A stretch of DNA of 64,000 nt from Amylibacter sp. IMCC11727 (GTDB lineage Bacteria; Pseudomonadota; Alphaproteobacteria; Rhodobacterales; Rhodobacteraceae), in assembly GCF_029854195.1 (NCBI RefSeq), contig NZ_CP122960.1, positions 2,920,001 to 2,984,000 on the forward strand. The letters are read 5' to 3'. The translations under genes and the position numbers were made by a program. The notes under the pieces were generated by a model that worked only from the letters and a program-made list of their open reading frames with translations, ran no database searches and was not told the DNA's origin. Below, piece after piece: positions 15,830 through 25,525 of this stretch. Each line of letters begins with the position of its first letter. Position 1 is the first letter of the stretch.

Positions 15830-18800
15830 TCAGAATTCCTCAACCATCTGAACACCGGGTACATGCTTCAACGCCCCTGCGATCTGCGGGTTCAGCACGT
15901 AATCCTGCTTCAGCGCGATCTCCACTTCGCCGGGCAAATCTGGGTGCATCAGAACCAAATGCACAGGGCCCCGTTGCCGCGCATTGCCCGATTTATTCGC
16001 CTCTTCCAACCGCGTGGCCACAGACCCAATCGCGTCTTCTTCGCCAATATAAACCTTTAACCCCATGGCCGCCGCATCGGCCACGGCCGCATCCACCAAC
16101 TGCGCCCCGCGACACAACAACTTCAGCTGATCCGCCTCCATCGTCGCTTCAACCGTCAGCACAACATTCGTGCCCGGCACTAGAAAATCGCGAAATTTTT
16201 CGAGCGTGTCGGAAAACACCGTACATTCAAACAACCCCGTCGGGTCCGAACACTGCACAAAGGCAAATCGATTGCCCCGCGCCGATTTGCGTTCCTGCTT
16301 GGCCGAAACAGTCCCCGCCAATTTCGCCGCAAACGCACCAGAGCGCGCCTTGTTTTCCACCTCGGCCAGCGTCATCACTTTCTTACGCTTCAGCGGCCCC
16401 AAATAATCATCCAAAGGATGCCCAGACAGGTAAAACCCAATCGCCTGATGCTCCATGGCCAACCGTTCCGTGGGCAACCAATCCTCTGGCATTGGCAATC
16501 GTGGCGCAGGCAAGTCTTCCCCACTGTCGCCAAATAGCCCACCTTGGGCCGAGTTTTTCTGCTCATGGGTCGCCGCGGAATAGGCCACCAGCGCATCCAC
16601 ACTTTCCAAACACTTGCGTCGATTGCCATCCAGCTGATCGAACGCCCCAGATCGCGCCAGCATTTCCATTGGGCGTTTCCCGACCCGCTTCAAATCCACG
16701 CGCCGCGCCAGATCGAACAGATCGCTGAAAGTGCCACCCTCCGTACGGGCATCCACGATCAGCTTCATCGCTTCGCCGCCCACGTTTTTCAACGCGCCCA
16801 GCGCATAGTGAATCTTGTCACCCGCCACCGAAAACGTTGCCAGCGATTGGTTCACGCAGGGCGGCACGACCTCGATCTCCAACTTGCGTTTGGTCTCTTC
16901 GATAAACACGCCCAGCTTGTCAGTCAGATGAATATCACAGTTCATCACCGCGGCCATAAACTCTACAGGATGGTTCGCTTTCAACCACCCCGTTTGGTAG
17001 GACACCACCGCATAGGCCGCCGCGTGGGATTTGTTGAACCCATAGTTGGCGAATTTGTCCAACAGGTTCCAAACCTCCATCGCCTTTTTCTGATCCACAC
17101 CATTTTTGCCAGCGCCTTCCAAAAACTTCGGCCGCTCCGCATCCATCGCCTCTTGGATCTTTTTACCCATCGCACGACGCAACAGGTCAGCCCCACCAAG
17201 GCTATATCCCGCCATTTCCTGCGCGATCTGCATAACCTGTTCTTGGTAAACAATAATACCCTGTGTTTCATCCAGAATATGATCAATCGTCGGGTGCAAT
17301 TTATCCCGTTCCGACTGTCCGTTCTTCACCTCACAGAACTTTGGAATATTCTCCATCGGGCCCGGGCGATACAACGCTACCAGCGCGATGATATCCTCGA
17401 TACAGTCGGGCTTCATCCGCCGCAGCGCATCCATCATGCCGCTCGATTCCACCTGAAACACCGCCACCGTCTTGGCGTCTGCGTACAACTTATACGTTGC
17501 CGCATCATCCAGCGGAATGGCGTTGATCTCGTTCACCGCACCCTCTGGCGGATCATACAATTGCGTCCCATCAGGCGCGATATGCAAATCCCGCCCAGCG
17601 CCGTTAATCAAATCGAGCGCGTTCTGAATAACTGTCAGCGTTTTCAGGCCGAGGAAGTCGAACTTCACCAAACCCGCCTGTTCCACCCATTTCATATTGA
17701 ACTGGGTCGCTGGCATATCCGAACGCGGGTCTTGGTACAGGGGAACCAATTCATCCAGCGGTCGATCCCCAATCACAACCCCCGCCGCGTGGGTGGATGC
17801 GTTGCGCAACAATCCCTCCACCTGCTGCGCATAGGTCAGCATCCGATCCACAACTTCTTCGGACTTCGCCTCTTCGCGCAAACGCGGCTCATCCGCCAAC
17901 GCTTTTTCGATGGACACAGGCTTCACACCCTCTACTGGGATCAGCTTAGACAGCCGATCCACCTGCCCATACGGCATCTGCAAAACCCGCCCGATATCGC
18001 GCACGGCGGCCTTAGACAAAAGCGCACCAAAGGTAATGATCTGCCCCACCTTATCGCGGCCATATTTCTCCTGCACATATCGGATCACTTCTTCACGGCG
18101 GTCCATGCAAAAGTCGATATCGAAGTCGGGCATGGACACCCGTTCAGGGTTCAAGAACCGCTCAAACAGCAAGGAATACCGCAAAGGATCAAGGTCAGTG
18201 ATAGTTAGCGCATAGGCCACAAGACTACCCGCACCAGACCCCCGCCCGGGCCCCACAGGAATACCCTGATCCTTGCCCCACTGAATGAAATCCGCAACGA
18301 TCAGAAAATACCCAGGGAATCCCATCCCCTCGATAATCCCCAGCTCGAAATCCAATCGCTCCTGATATTCTTCCACACTCACCGCATGGGGAATAACCGC
18401 CAACCGCTGCTGCAAACCCTCGTTGGCAATGCGGCGCAGTTCAGCCACCTCGTCATCCGCAAACTTTGGCAGGATTGGATCGCGCGTAGTGGCTCGAAAC
18501 CCGCACCGCTGCGCAATCTCAATCGTGTTTTCCACCGCCTCGGGCAAATCGGCAAACAACTCGATCATCTGCTTTGGTGTTTTGAAATAATGCTCTGGCG
18601 TCAAACGGCGGCGCGGCTCTTGCTGATCCACATAGGCCCCGTCCGCAATACAAATCAGCGCATCATGGGCCTCGAACATTTCGGTCTTAGGGAAAAACAC
18701 ATCGTTGGTTGCCACCAGTGGCAAATCCATCGCATAGGCCGTTTCCACGAAAAACTGTTCTGTCGCAATCTCGGCGGGTGTCCCGCGCGTGCCTTCACTC

Positions 18801-19339
18801 GGATGACGCTGCAATTCCACATACAGCCGATCCGCAAACATATCCGCCATACGCATCAACAGCGCCTTTGCGGCTTCGTGCTGGCCATCCTGCACCAACT
18901 GCCCAATCGGCCCGAGCGCGCCGCCTGTCAAACAGATCAGCCCCTCCGAGTGTTTGCCCAATTCCTCCAACGTGATGTGGGGCAACTGATCGCCGCTGTC
19001 CAAAAACGCACAGGAATTCAGCTTCATCAGGTTCAGATACCCCGCTTCGTTCTGCGCCAGCAAAACAATCGCACGCGGCGCGGGCACTTTGCCCCCCACC
19101 TGCGCGGCACTGGCATAGGCCAAATCCATCTGACAGCCCACAATCGGCTGCACCCCAGCCTTGGCGGCTGTTTCCGAAAACTCTAGCGCCGAAAACAGGT
19201 TACCACTGTCCGTCACAGCCACCGCAGGCATGCCCATTTGGGCGCACATATCTGGCAATTTCTTCACCTGAATGGCCCCCTCCAATAAGGAATAGGCAGT
19301 GTGAAGGCGAAGGTGGATGAATCTGTCTTGCGTGCTCAT
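15830..19339 (-). CDS. dnaE: DNA polymerase III subunit alpha
   Basis: 1169 residues, the replicative polymerase chain of the DnaE1 type by length. The N-terminal PHP domain starts FIHLRLHTAYSLLEGA. The palm carries GPGRGSGAGSLVAY (about 358-371) and the catalytic PDFDIDFCMDRREEVIRYV (about 402-420), and NASTHAAGVVI and YRPGPMENIPKF follow. The helix-hairpin-helix region is NYGFNKSHAAAYAVVSYQTG. An OB-fold occupies roughly the last 200 residues. No intein or frameshift is seen. It is alone on the minus strand, converging with the GIY-YIG gene and divergent from the sulfotransferase-like gene. Confidence 0.97.
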   Translation of the reverse strand: MSTQDRFIHLRLHTAYSLLEGAIQVKKLPDMCAQMGMPAVAVTDSGNLFSALEFSETAAKAGVQPIVGCQMDLAYASAAQVGGKVPAPRAIVLLAQNEAGYLNLMKLNSCAFLDSGDQLPHITLEELGKHSEGLICLTGGALGPIGQLVQDGQHEAAKALLMRMADMFADRLYVELQRHPSEGTRGTPAEIATEQFFVETAYAMDLPLVATNDVFFPKTEMFEAHDALICIADGAYVDQQEPRRRLTPEHYFKTPKQMIELFADLPEAVENTIEIAQRCGFRATTRDPILPKFADDEVAELRRIANEGLQQRLAVIPHAVSVEEYQERLDFELGIIEGMGFPGYFLIVADFIQWGKDQGIPVGPGRGSGAGSLVAYALTITDLDPLRYSLLFERFLNPERVSMPDFDIDFCMDRREEVIRYVQEKYGRDKVGQIITFGALLSKAAVRDIGRVLQMPYGQVDRLSKLIPVEGVKPVSIEKALADEPRLREEAKSEEVVDRMLTYAQQVEGLLRNASTHAAGVVIGDRPLDELVPLYQDPRSDMPATQFNMKWVEQAGLVKFDFLGLKTLTVIQNALDLINGAGRDLHIAPDGTQLYDPPEGAVNEINAIPLDDAATYKLYADAKTVAVFQVESSGMMDALRRMKPDCIEDIIALVALYRPGPMENIPKFCEVKNGQSERDKLHPTIDHILDETQGIIVYQEQVMQIAQEMAGYSLGGADLLRRAMGKKIQEAMDAERPKFLEGAGKNGVDQKKAMEVWNLLDKFANYGFNKSHAAAYAVVSYQTGWLKANHPVEFMAAVMNCDIHLTDKLGVFIEETKRKLEIEVVPPCVNQSLATFSVAGDKIHYALGALKNVGGEAMKLIVDARTEGGTFSDLFDLARRVDLKRVGKRPMEMLARSGAFDQLDGNRRKCLESVDALVAYSAATHEQKNSAQGGLFGDSGEDLPAPRLPMPEDWLPTERLAMEHQAIGFYLSGHPLDDYLGPLKRKKVMTLAEVENKARSGAFAAKLAGTVSAKQERKSARGNRFAFVQCSDPTGLFECTVFSDTLEKFRDFLVPGTNVVLTVEATMEADQLKLLCRGAQLVDAAVADAAAMGLKVYIGEEDAIGSVATRLEEANKSGNARQRGPVHLVLMHPDLPGEVEIALKQDYVLNPQIAGALKHVPGVQMVEEF

Positions 19340-19419
19340 GCGCCAACCCTATCGCAGCTTGCAATGGGGCGAAACCCGTTGCACACTGCGGCAAGCAAAA
19401 AACAAAAAAGAGCAGCAGG

Positions 19420-20202
19420 ATGACGTGTCTTTTTACCAAGATTTATGGGGAGCGGAACACGGGCGCCATCTATCTTGAAAAGCTGGTGAATAAGAACTTC
19501 GCCACCGACATTCTGCGCGGTGATTTTGGCGTGGATAAACGTGTTTTGCGCCTTGTGCTACAACAGCACAAACCGAAACTGCGGCCCGCTGAAAACAACC
19601 GCCTACAAGACAAATACCACGAACGCATCCTCTATTCCGATTTCGGCCTCAAACACGCGGCTCCGCCCGTTGATGTAATCCGCGCCGCGCCCCATTCGGA
19701 AAACACGCTGTTCCTGCTGATCACCAAACATCCTGTGTTTTTTCTGTCATCTCTGCACAACCGCCCAGAAAACCCGCTGTGGGATCACGATGAAATGGGC
19801 TTTGACCAATTCCTCGAAACCCCGTGGCCCGTATCCGAACGCGACAATGTGGGTGACAAAACCCTCGACAGCCCGATTCACCTGTGGAACGAAAAAATGC
19901 GCGCTTATGTGACCCTGATGGGCGCCGCTGACAACGTAATTCACATCCGCTACGAAGATTTGCTCTCAGACTTTGACGATCAATTGACCCGCATCGCGGA
20001 GTATATCCCATCTATCAACAATGGCTTTGGCAACGTGCGCCGCTCAATCAAGGCCAGCGATAATATGCGCTTCGAAGATTACCAGCGCCGTTATAAATAT
20101 CACAAAATCAAAGCCGACTACAAAAAACGAGACCTCGAATACATCTATCGCAAAGTGGACGACGACGTGATGGACGCACTCGGCTATCGAAAGGTGATTT
20201 AG
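19420..20202 (+). CDS. Sulfotransferase-like P-loop protein
   Basis: 260 residues. KIYGERNTGAIYLEKLV (about residues 7-23) fits the 5'-phosphosulfate-binding loop of sulfotransferases with the GERNTG variant. LFLLITKHPVFFLSSL (about 97-112) matches the 3'-phosphate loop (R/KxP), and NVIHIRYEDLLSDFDDQL the C-terminal sulfotransferase motif. It would transfer sulfate from PAPS to a sugar, lipid or protein; the acceptor is unknown. A glycosyl-type acceptor at the envelope is only a guess. The next gene starts 10 bases after its stop, so the two are probably co-transcribed. Confidence 0.65.
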   Translation: MTCLFTKIYGERNTGAIYLEKLVNKNFATDILRGDFGVDKRVLRLVLQQHKPKLRPAENNRLQDKYHERILYSDFGLKHAAPPVDVIRAAPHSENTLFLLITKHPVFFLSSLHNRPENPLWDHDEMGFDQFLETPWPVSERDNVGDKTLDSPIHLWNEKMRAYVTLMGAADNVIHIRYEDLLSDFDDQLTRIAEYIPSINNGFGNVRRSIKASDNMRFEDYQRRYKYHKIKADYKKRDLEYIYRKVDDDVMDALGYRKVI

Positions 20203-20212
20203 AAAAAGCATC

Positions 20213-20776
20213 ATGAAAAACTTGTTCCCCAGCTTGCCCGACACTCCAAATTTTAGCGACGCCTTGAAAGCGTTTCCTCGGGCCGCTGGAACAATCATGG
20301 GTTTGATCGACGAAATCATGTTGCGCGACAGCGATCTTTCCGTCGCAGAACGTGAACTTATCGCCGCTTATGTGTCGAGTTTGAATGCCTGCACCTTTTG
20401 CTACGGCTCACATAAAATCGCGGCCGAGGCCTTCGGAATCGACGATACTTTGATCGAAGCGATGGTCAGTGATCCCAAAACGGCGCCAATTCCCGCAAAG
20501 CTGAAACCGATTGTGGCTTACGTAACATGCCTCACCCAATCCCCATCAAAACTCACGGAAACCCATGCCAATGACGTCTATTCACAAGGCTGGTCTGAAC
20601 AGGCGCTTTATGATGCGGTACAGGTCTGTGCGCTGTTCAACTTTATGAACCGCCTTGTTGATGGAACGGGCGTCACGTTCGATCCAACATCTCTGCCTGC
20701 CATGACAGAGTCAGAAAAAGCGGATCGCCGCAAACGCACATACTCCGACTTCGCCAAATCAATCGGCATCACGTAA
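20213..20776 (+). CDS. Peroxidase-related (AhpD/carboxymuconolactone decarboxylase family) enzyme
   Basis: 187 residues. The AhpD core is LSVAERELIAAYVSSLNACTFCYGSH (about residues 42-67, written here as one landmark only): Cys60 and Cys63 form the CxxC redox pair, with His67 after it. Family members of this length (the uncharacterised peroxidase-related group) reduce hydroperoxides or disulfides. It follows the sulfotransferase-like gene by 10 bases, with no obvious functional link. It lies upstream of the purine operon but is separated from it by 158 bases. Confidence 0.85.
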   Translation: MKNLFPSLPDTPNFSDALKAFPRAAGTIMGLIDEIMLRDSDLSVAERELIAAYVSSLNACTFCYGSHKIAAEAFGIDDTLIEAMVSDPKTAPIPAKLKPIVAYVTCLTQSPSKLTETHANDVYSQGWSEQALYDAVQVCALFNFMNRLVDGTGVTFDPTSLPAMTESEKADRRKRTYSDFAKSIGIT

Positions 20777-20934
20777 GAACGCTAAAACACTCGGAAAAAC
20801 CCACTTCATAAGAATTTGGTTGCCATCTCTGATTAAAATTGCTTTCCTAGACGCAGCGGCCGCCACCATGTTCTACGCCACATCGAACGTGCGGGCATAA
20901 GGCCTCGTGCAAAGTACCGTGGCGGGTTGTTCCT

Positions 20935-22308
20935 ATGAAAATCGAGTTTCTTCTAAACGGAGAGACCGTTTGCGTGGAAGGCGACACCCCCACGCGCACG
21001 CTTTTAGAGTATTTACGCGAAACACGGGGCCTAACGGGAACCAAAGAAGGCTGTAACGAGGGCGATTGCGGCGCCTGTTCTGTCATGGTCACAGATGGCG
21101 ATGGGGCCAAGGCACTTAACGCCTGCATCCTGTTTCTTCCCCAACTTCACGGCAAATCCATCCGCACCGTCGAAGGGCTCGCCGCCCCCGATGGCACGCT
21201 GCACCCCGTGCAATCCGAAATGATCGACCACCACGGCTCGCAATGCGGGTTCTGCACCCCTGGCTTCATCATGTCTATGGCCGCCGCCCACCAAAACGGC
21301 GACACGAACCACGATGACACTTTGGCCGGAAACCTCTGCCGCTGCACGGGCTACGCCCCGATCATTCGCGCCGCAGAGGCCGCAGAAAAACAGGCCAAAC
21401 CAAAGCACCTCAAGGCCGACAAACCAACCAAAACCCAAACGCTGCAATCGCAAAATGCCTTCGTCCCGAAATCCTCTGACGAGCTTGCCGATTGGTACGT
21501 TGAAAACCCCACCGCCACCCTGATCGGCGGGGCAACGGATGTGGGCCTCTGGGTCAACAAAGACTTGGCGGAACTCTCCCCCGTTGCCTTTGTCGGCCAA
21601 ATCGAAGACCTGCGCGGCATCGAAGTTTCAGATGGCCGCATGGCCATCGGCGCATCGGTCACGCTGTCCCAACTCCACACCGCTGTGGCCAAGAAATACC
21701 CCAGCCTTGCAGAACTCATCCGCCGTTACGGCTCTACCCAAGTGCGCAACGCGGCCACCATCGGGGGCAACATCGCCAACGGCTCCCCCATCGGGGACAG
21801 CCCACCCGCGCTCATCGCCCTTGGCGCACAACTCTACCTGCGCCGCGGCGATGATTTTCGCAACATGGCGCTTGAGGATTTCTTCATCGCCTATGGCGAA
21901 CAAGACCGCCGCGACGGCGAATTCGTCATCGGCATCGCCATTCCCGACCAGCCCGACAACCTGCGTTGTTACAAAATAAGCAAACGCTTTGACCAAGATA
22001 TTTCGGCGCTTTGCGGCTGCTTCAACATCACACGCACGGGCGAAAAAATCACAGACGCTCGCATCGCATTCGGCGGCATGGCCGCCACCCCCAAACGCGC
22101 CACCGCCGTGGAAACCGCGCTTATCGGCCAACCGTGGACCCAAGACACGATCACCACCGCCATGGCAAAATTCGCGCAAGATTATCAACCCATCAGCGAT
22201 GCGCGCGCCTCGGCCACCTATCGTGCTCAAACCGCGCAAAACCTGCTGCAACGGTATTTCGATGAAACCCAAGGACACGCCACCAACGTGCTAGAGGTGG
22301 CGCCATGA
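20935..22308 (+). CDS. xdhA: Xanthine dehydrogenase small subunit (2Fe-2S / FAD)
   Basis: 457 residues. The first [2Fe-2S] cluster is bound by Cys40, Cys45, Cys48 and Cys63 (GCNEGDCGACSV). The second cluster is formed by GSQCGFCTPGF and GNLCRCTGYAPI (about 100-140). The FAD domain starts at about 180, with TLIGGATDVGLWVNK and TIGGNIANGSPIGD. It passes electrons from the molybdenum subunit to NAD. The gene overlaps xdhB by 4 bases (ATGA) and heads the purine operon. Confidence 0.95.
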   Translation: MKIEFLLNGETVCVEGDTPTRTLLEYLRETRGLTGTKEGCNEGDCGACSVMVTDGDGAKALNACILFLPQLHGKSIRTVEGLAAPDGTLHPVQSEMIDHHGSQCGFCTPGFIMSMAAAHQNGDTNHDDTLAGNLCRCTGYAPIIRAAEAAEKQAKPKHLKADKPTKTQTLQSQNAFVPKSSDELADWYVENPTATLIGGATDVGLWVNKDLAELSPVAFVGQIEDLRGIEVSDGRMAIGASVTLSQLHTAVAKKYPSLAELIRRYGSTQVRNAATIGGNIANGSPIGDSPPALIALGAQLYLRRGDDFRNMALEDFFIAYGEQDRRDGEFVIGIAIPDQPDNLRCYKISKRFDQDISALCGCFNITRTGEKITDARIAFGGMAATPKRATAVETALIGQPWTQDTITTAMAKFAQDYQPISDARASATYRAQTAQNLLQRYFDETQGHATNVLEVAP

Positions 22309-24605
22309 CCGTCCACAAACCCACCCCGCATGATGCTGCAAAACTGCACGTCACAGGGGCCGCCCGCTACACCGACGACATTCCAACACCTGCCAACTGC
22401 CTGCACCTCGCATTTGGCTTGTCAGACGTGGCTCACGGAAACATCACGTCTGTAAACCTCAAAGACGTCCGCGCATCCGAAGGCGTCATCGACGTCCTCA
22501 CCGCCGATGACCTACCCGCCGCCAACGATGTCTCCCCGTCCAACCACGACGAACCCCTGCTGGCAGATGGCTCCGTCCACTTCGTCGGCCAACCGATCTT
22601 CCTCGTTGTCGCCACCTCCCACCTGCTGGCGCGAAAAGCGGCGGCAAAGGGTAAGGTAAAGATCAAAGCGCTGCCCGCCGTCCTCTCCATCGACGATGCA
22701 ATTGCCGCAGACACAAAATTCGAAGACCCGATTATCTTCGCCAAAGGCGACGCCGCAGACGCTATCAAAAACGCCGAACACACCCTTTCAGGATCATTCG
22801 AAATCGGTGGCCAAGAACATTTCTACCTCGAAGGCCAAGCCGCCCTCTCTGTCCCGAACGAAGGCGACATCACGGTCCATGCCTCCACCCAGCACCCAAC
22901 CGAAATCCAGCACAAAGTGGCAGAAGCGCTTGGCGTGCCCTTCCACAACATTCGCGTCGAAACACGCCGCATGGGTGGCGGGTTCGGCGGCAAAGAAAGC
23001 CAAGGCAATAGTCTTGCGTGCGCCACAGCCATTGTCGCAGCCAAACACGGGCGTCCCGCTAAAATGCGCTATGACCGCGATGACGATATGGTCATCACCG
23101 GAAAACGCCACGATTTCCGAATTGATTACACTGTCGGTTTTAACGGCGCTGGCTTTATCGAAGGCATAGAATTTACCCAATATTGCCGCTGCGGCTGGGC
23201 CCAAGACCTCTCGCTCCCCGTGGCAGACCGGGCAATGCTGCACGCCGACAACGCCTACCACCTGCCAAACGCGAAAATCACCTCGCACCGCCTCAAAACC
23301 AACACCGTGTCCGCCACTGCCTTTCGCGGCTTTGGTGGCCCACAAGGTGTCATCGGCATTGAACGGGTCATCGACCACATCGCCCACACGCTCGATGTGG
23401 ACGCCAGCTACATTCGCACCGCCAACGCCTATGCGAATAAATCGCGCAATGCAGGCCAGATCACACCCTACCACATGGAGGTCACAGACTCCGTCACCGA
23501 TCAAATCATGATCGAGCTGTTGGAAAAATCCGAATACTCCAAACGGCGCGAACAGGTGAAATGGTTCAACCACGAAAACCCGCGCCTCAAACGCGGCCTC
23601 GCCATTTCGCCTGTGAAATTCGGTATTTCTTTCACCCTCACGCACCTGAACCAAGCAGGCGCGTTGGTGCATGTGTATTCCGACGGGTCCATCCACCTAA
23701 ACCACGGTGGTACGGAAATGGGCCAGGGCCTGTTCACCAAAGTCGCACAAGTGGCCGCCACTGTTCTCGGAACGCCGCTCGACGCGGTGAAAATCACCGC
23801 AACCGACACGGCCAAGGTTCCAAACACCTCCGCCACCGCCGCCTCTTCTGGCTCTGATCTGAATGGTATGGCGGTGAAAGCAGCTTGTGAAACCATCAAA
23901 GGGCGGCTGACCGATTTCGCCGCCGAACACTTTAACACACCCGCCGATCAAATCGAATTCGGCAAGGGTATGGTCCAAATCGGCAAACAGGAAATCTCTT
24001 TCTCTGACCTCACCGCCCTCGCCTATCAAAACCGCATTTCCCTATCCTCCACTGGCTTCTACGCCACGCCTAAAATCCAGTGGGACCGCAAGGCTGGCAA
24101 AGGTCGCCCCTTCTTCTACTTTGCCTATGGCGCAGCCGTGACCGAAGTGGTCATCGACACCTTAACGGGCGAAAACCGCATCCTGCGCACAGACATCATC
24201 CATGACGTGGGCAAGTCCCTGAACCCCGCCATCGACATCGGCCAAGTCGAAGGCGCATACGTCCAAGGTGCGGGCTGGCTCACCACCGAAGAGCTGGTTT
24301 GGGACGACAAAGGCGTGTTGAAAACCCACGCCCCCAGCACCTATAAAATCCCCGCCTGTTCGGATCGCCCCGATGTGTTCAACGTTTCCCTCTGGGACAA
24401 AGGCGAAAACGTTGAGGACACGATCTACAAATCCAAAGCCGTGGGCGAACCCCCCTTCATGCTCGGCATTTCCGCCTTCCTCGCTTTGTCCGATGCGGTG
24501 GCTGCCACAGGTGACGGTTCGATTTACCCAGACCTCCAAGCCCCCGCCACCGCCGAGGAAATATTAAAGGCCGTTGCACGCCAAAAAGGTCAGACATGGG
24601 GCTAA
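22305..24605 (+). CDS. xdhB: Xanthine dehydrogenase molybdopterin-binding subunit
   Basis: 766 residues. It oxidises hypoxanthine and xanthine to urate at a molybdenum centre. Landmarks are the opening GAARYTDDIPTP, RRMGGGFGGKESQGN (about 224-238), TAFRGFGGPQGV, GGTEMGQGLFTKVAQVA, and the catalytic Glu in AVGEPPFMLG near the C-terminus. The length and the split from the Fe-S/FAD chain are those of two-subunit bacterial XDH. It overlaps xdhA by 4 bases and xdhC by 10. Confidence 0.95.
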   Translation: MTVHKPTPHDAAKLHVTGAARYTDDIPTPANCLHLAFGLSDVAHGNITSVNLKDVRASEGVIDVLTADDLPAANDVSPSNHDEPLLADGSVHFVGQPIFLVVATSHLLARKAAAKGKVKIKALPAVLSIDDAIAADTKFEDPIIFAKGDAADAIKNAEHTLSGSFEIGGQEHFYLEGQAALSVPNEGDITVHASTQHPTEIQHKVAEALGVPFHNIRVETRRMGGGFGGKESQGNSLACATAIVAAKHGRPAKMRYDRDDDMVITGKRHDFRIDYTVGFNGAGFIEGIEFTQYCRCGWAQDLSLPVADRAMLHADNAYHLPNAKITSHRLKTNTVSATAFRGFGGPQGVIGIERVIDHIAHTLDVDASYIRTANAYANKSRNAGQITPYHMEVTDSVTDQIMIELLEKSEYSKRREQVKWFNHENPRLKRGLAISPVKFGISFTLTHLNQAGALVHVYSDGSIHLNHGGTEMGQGLFTKVAQVAATVLGTPLDAVKITATDTAKVPNTSATAASSGSDLNGMAVKAACETIKGRLTDFAAEHFNTPADQIEFGKGMVQIGKQEISFSDLTALAYQNRISLSSTGFYATPKIQWDRKAGKGRPFFYFAYGAAVTEVVIDTLTGENRILRTDIIHDVGKSLNPAIDIGQVEGAYVQGAGWLTTEELVWDDKGVLKTHAPSTYKIPACSDRPDVFNVSLWDKGENVEDTIYKSKAVGEPPFMLGISAFLALSDAVAATGDGSIYPDLQAPATAEEILKAVARQKGQTWG

Positions 24606-25525
24606 ATCTGTCAGACCTTCGCGATGCAATCGCCCAACACGGCCCGCTCACCCGCGTGCTGATCGCTGATCATCAGGGTTCCACCCCACGCGAAGCTGGT
24701 ACATCCATGCTGGTCTGGGCAGATGGCCAATCAGGAACCATTGGTGGCGGCGCATTGGAACAACAAGTCACCGATTTCGCCCGCACGATCAGCAAACCCA
24801 CCGCGCTCAACATCCCACTTGGCCCCGCCCTTGGCCAATGCTGCGGCGGCAATGTCGCGGTGGTCTTTGAACCTTTTACGCTCGACACACTCCCCCCCGA
24901 CACGGGGCCCTACATTCGCAAAATCAGCGGATCATCCGAACAACCTCTCGCGTTCAAACGCCTACTAAAATCCCTGCGCAATTCAGGCCAAGCCCCGAGC
25001 CTCATCTGGCTTGGCGGTTGGCTCCTTGAACCCCTCACCGAGCCCAAAACGCCGCTCTGGCTTTACGGCGCAGGTCACGTGGGCCGCGCCATTGTCGATA
25101 CACTCGCCGACATGCCGTTTGAAGTGACATGGATCGACACCAGCGCGGATCGGTTCCCCAGCTACATCCCGCCCCATGCCAACTATTTGATCGCACAAAA
25201 CCCGACGGATGCCGTGAAACACGCCCCCGCCAATGCGCATCATCTGGTGCTAACATACTCTCACGCGCTTGATCTGGACCTGTGCCATGCGATTCTCTCG
25301 CGCGATCACGCCAGCCTCGGTTTGATCGGCTCCAAAACCAAACGCGCCCGATTCAGCAGCAAATTATCCGACCTCGGCCATTCATCTGCACAAATTGCCA
25401 GCATGATTTGCCCAATTGGCCAACGCGACCTCGGGAAAACACCCAAAGCCATTGCCATTGGTGTTGCCGCCGAATTACTAAAAGCAAGCGCCACGCAGTC
25501 TGCCAACCAAAGGGCCACAGCATGA
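24596..25525 (+). CDS. xdhC: Xanthine dehydrogenase accessory protein XdhC
   Basis: 309 residues. The XdhC/CoxI family binds the molybdenum cofactor, promotes its sulfuration and inserts it into XdhB without being part of the mature enzyme. The N-terminal half contains GSTPREAGTSMLV and LGPALGQCCGGNVAVVFEPF (with a CC pair); the C-terminal half is a Rossmann domain with LYGAGHVGRAIVDTLADMPF and IGSKTKRARF. Its start lies inside xdhB, and its stop overlaps the ABC ATPase start (ATGA). Confidence 0.94.
   Translation: MGLNLSDLRDAIAQHGPLTRVLIADHQGSTPREAGTSMLVWADGQSGTIGGGALEQQVTDFARTISKPTALNIPLGPALGQCCGGNVAVVFEPFTLDTLPPDTGPYIRKISGSSEQPLAFKRLLKSLRNSGQAPSLIWLGGWLLEPLTEPKTPLWLYGAGHVGRAIVDTLADMPFEVTWIDTSADRFPSYIPPHANYLIAQNPTDAVKHAPANAHHLVLTYSHALDLDLCHAILSRDHASLGLIGSKTKRARFSSKLSDLGHSSAQIASMICPIGQRDLGKTPKAIAIGVAAELLKASATQSANQRATA

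Noticed and set aside
16544..18208. 554-codon open frame opposite dnaE
   Set aside because: It lies wholly antisense to well-conserved dnaE motifs. Its product is rich in Arg, His, Gln and Ile with no domain, as expected from codon bias on the other strand.
22794..23696. 300-codon frame opposite xdhB
   Set aside because: Shadow of the molybdopterin-binding subunit; no start site or homology signature.
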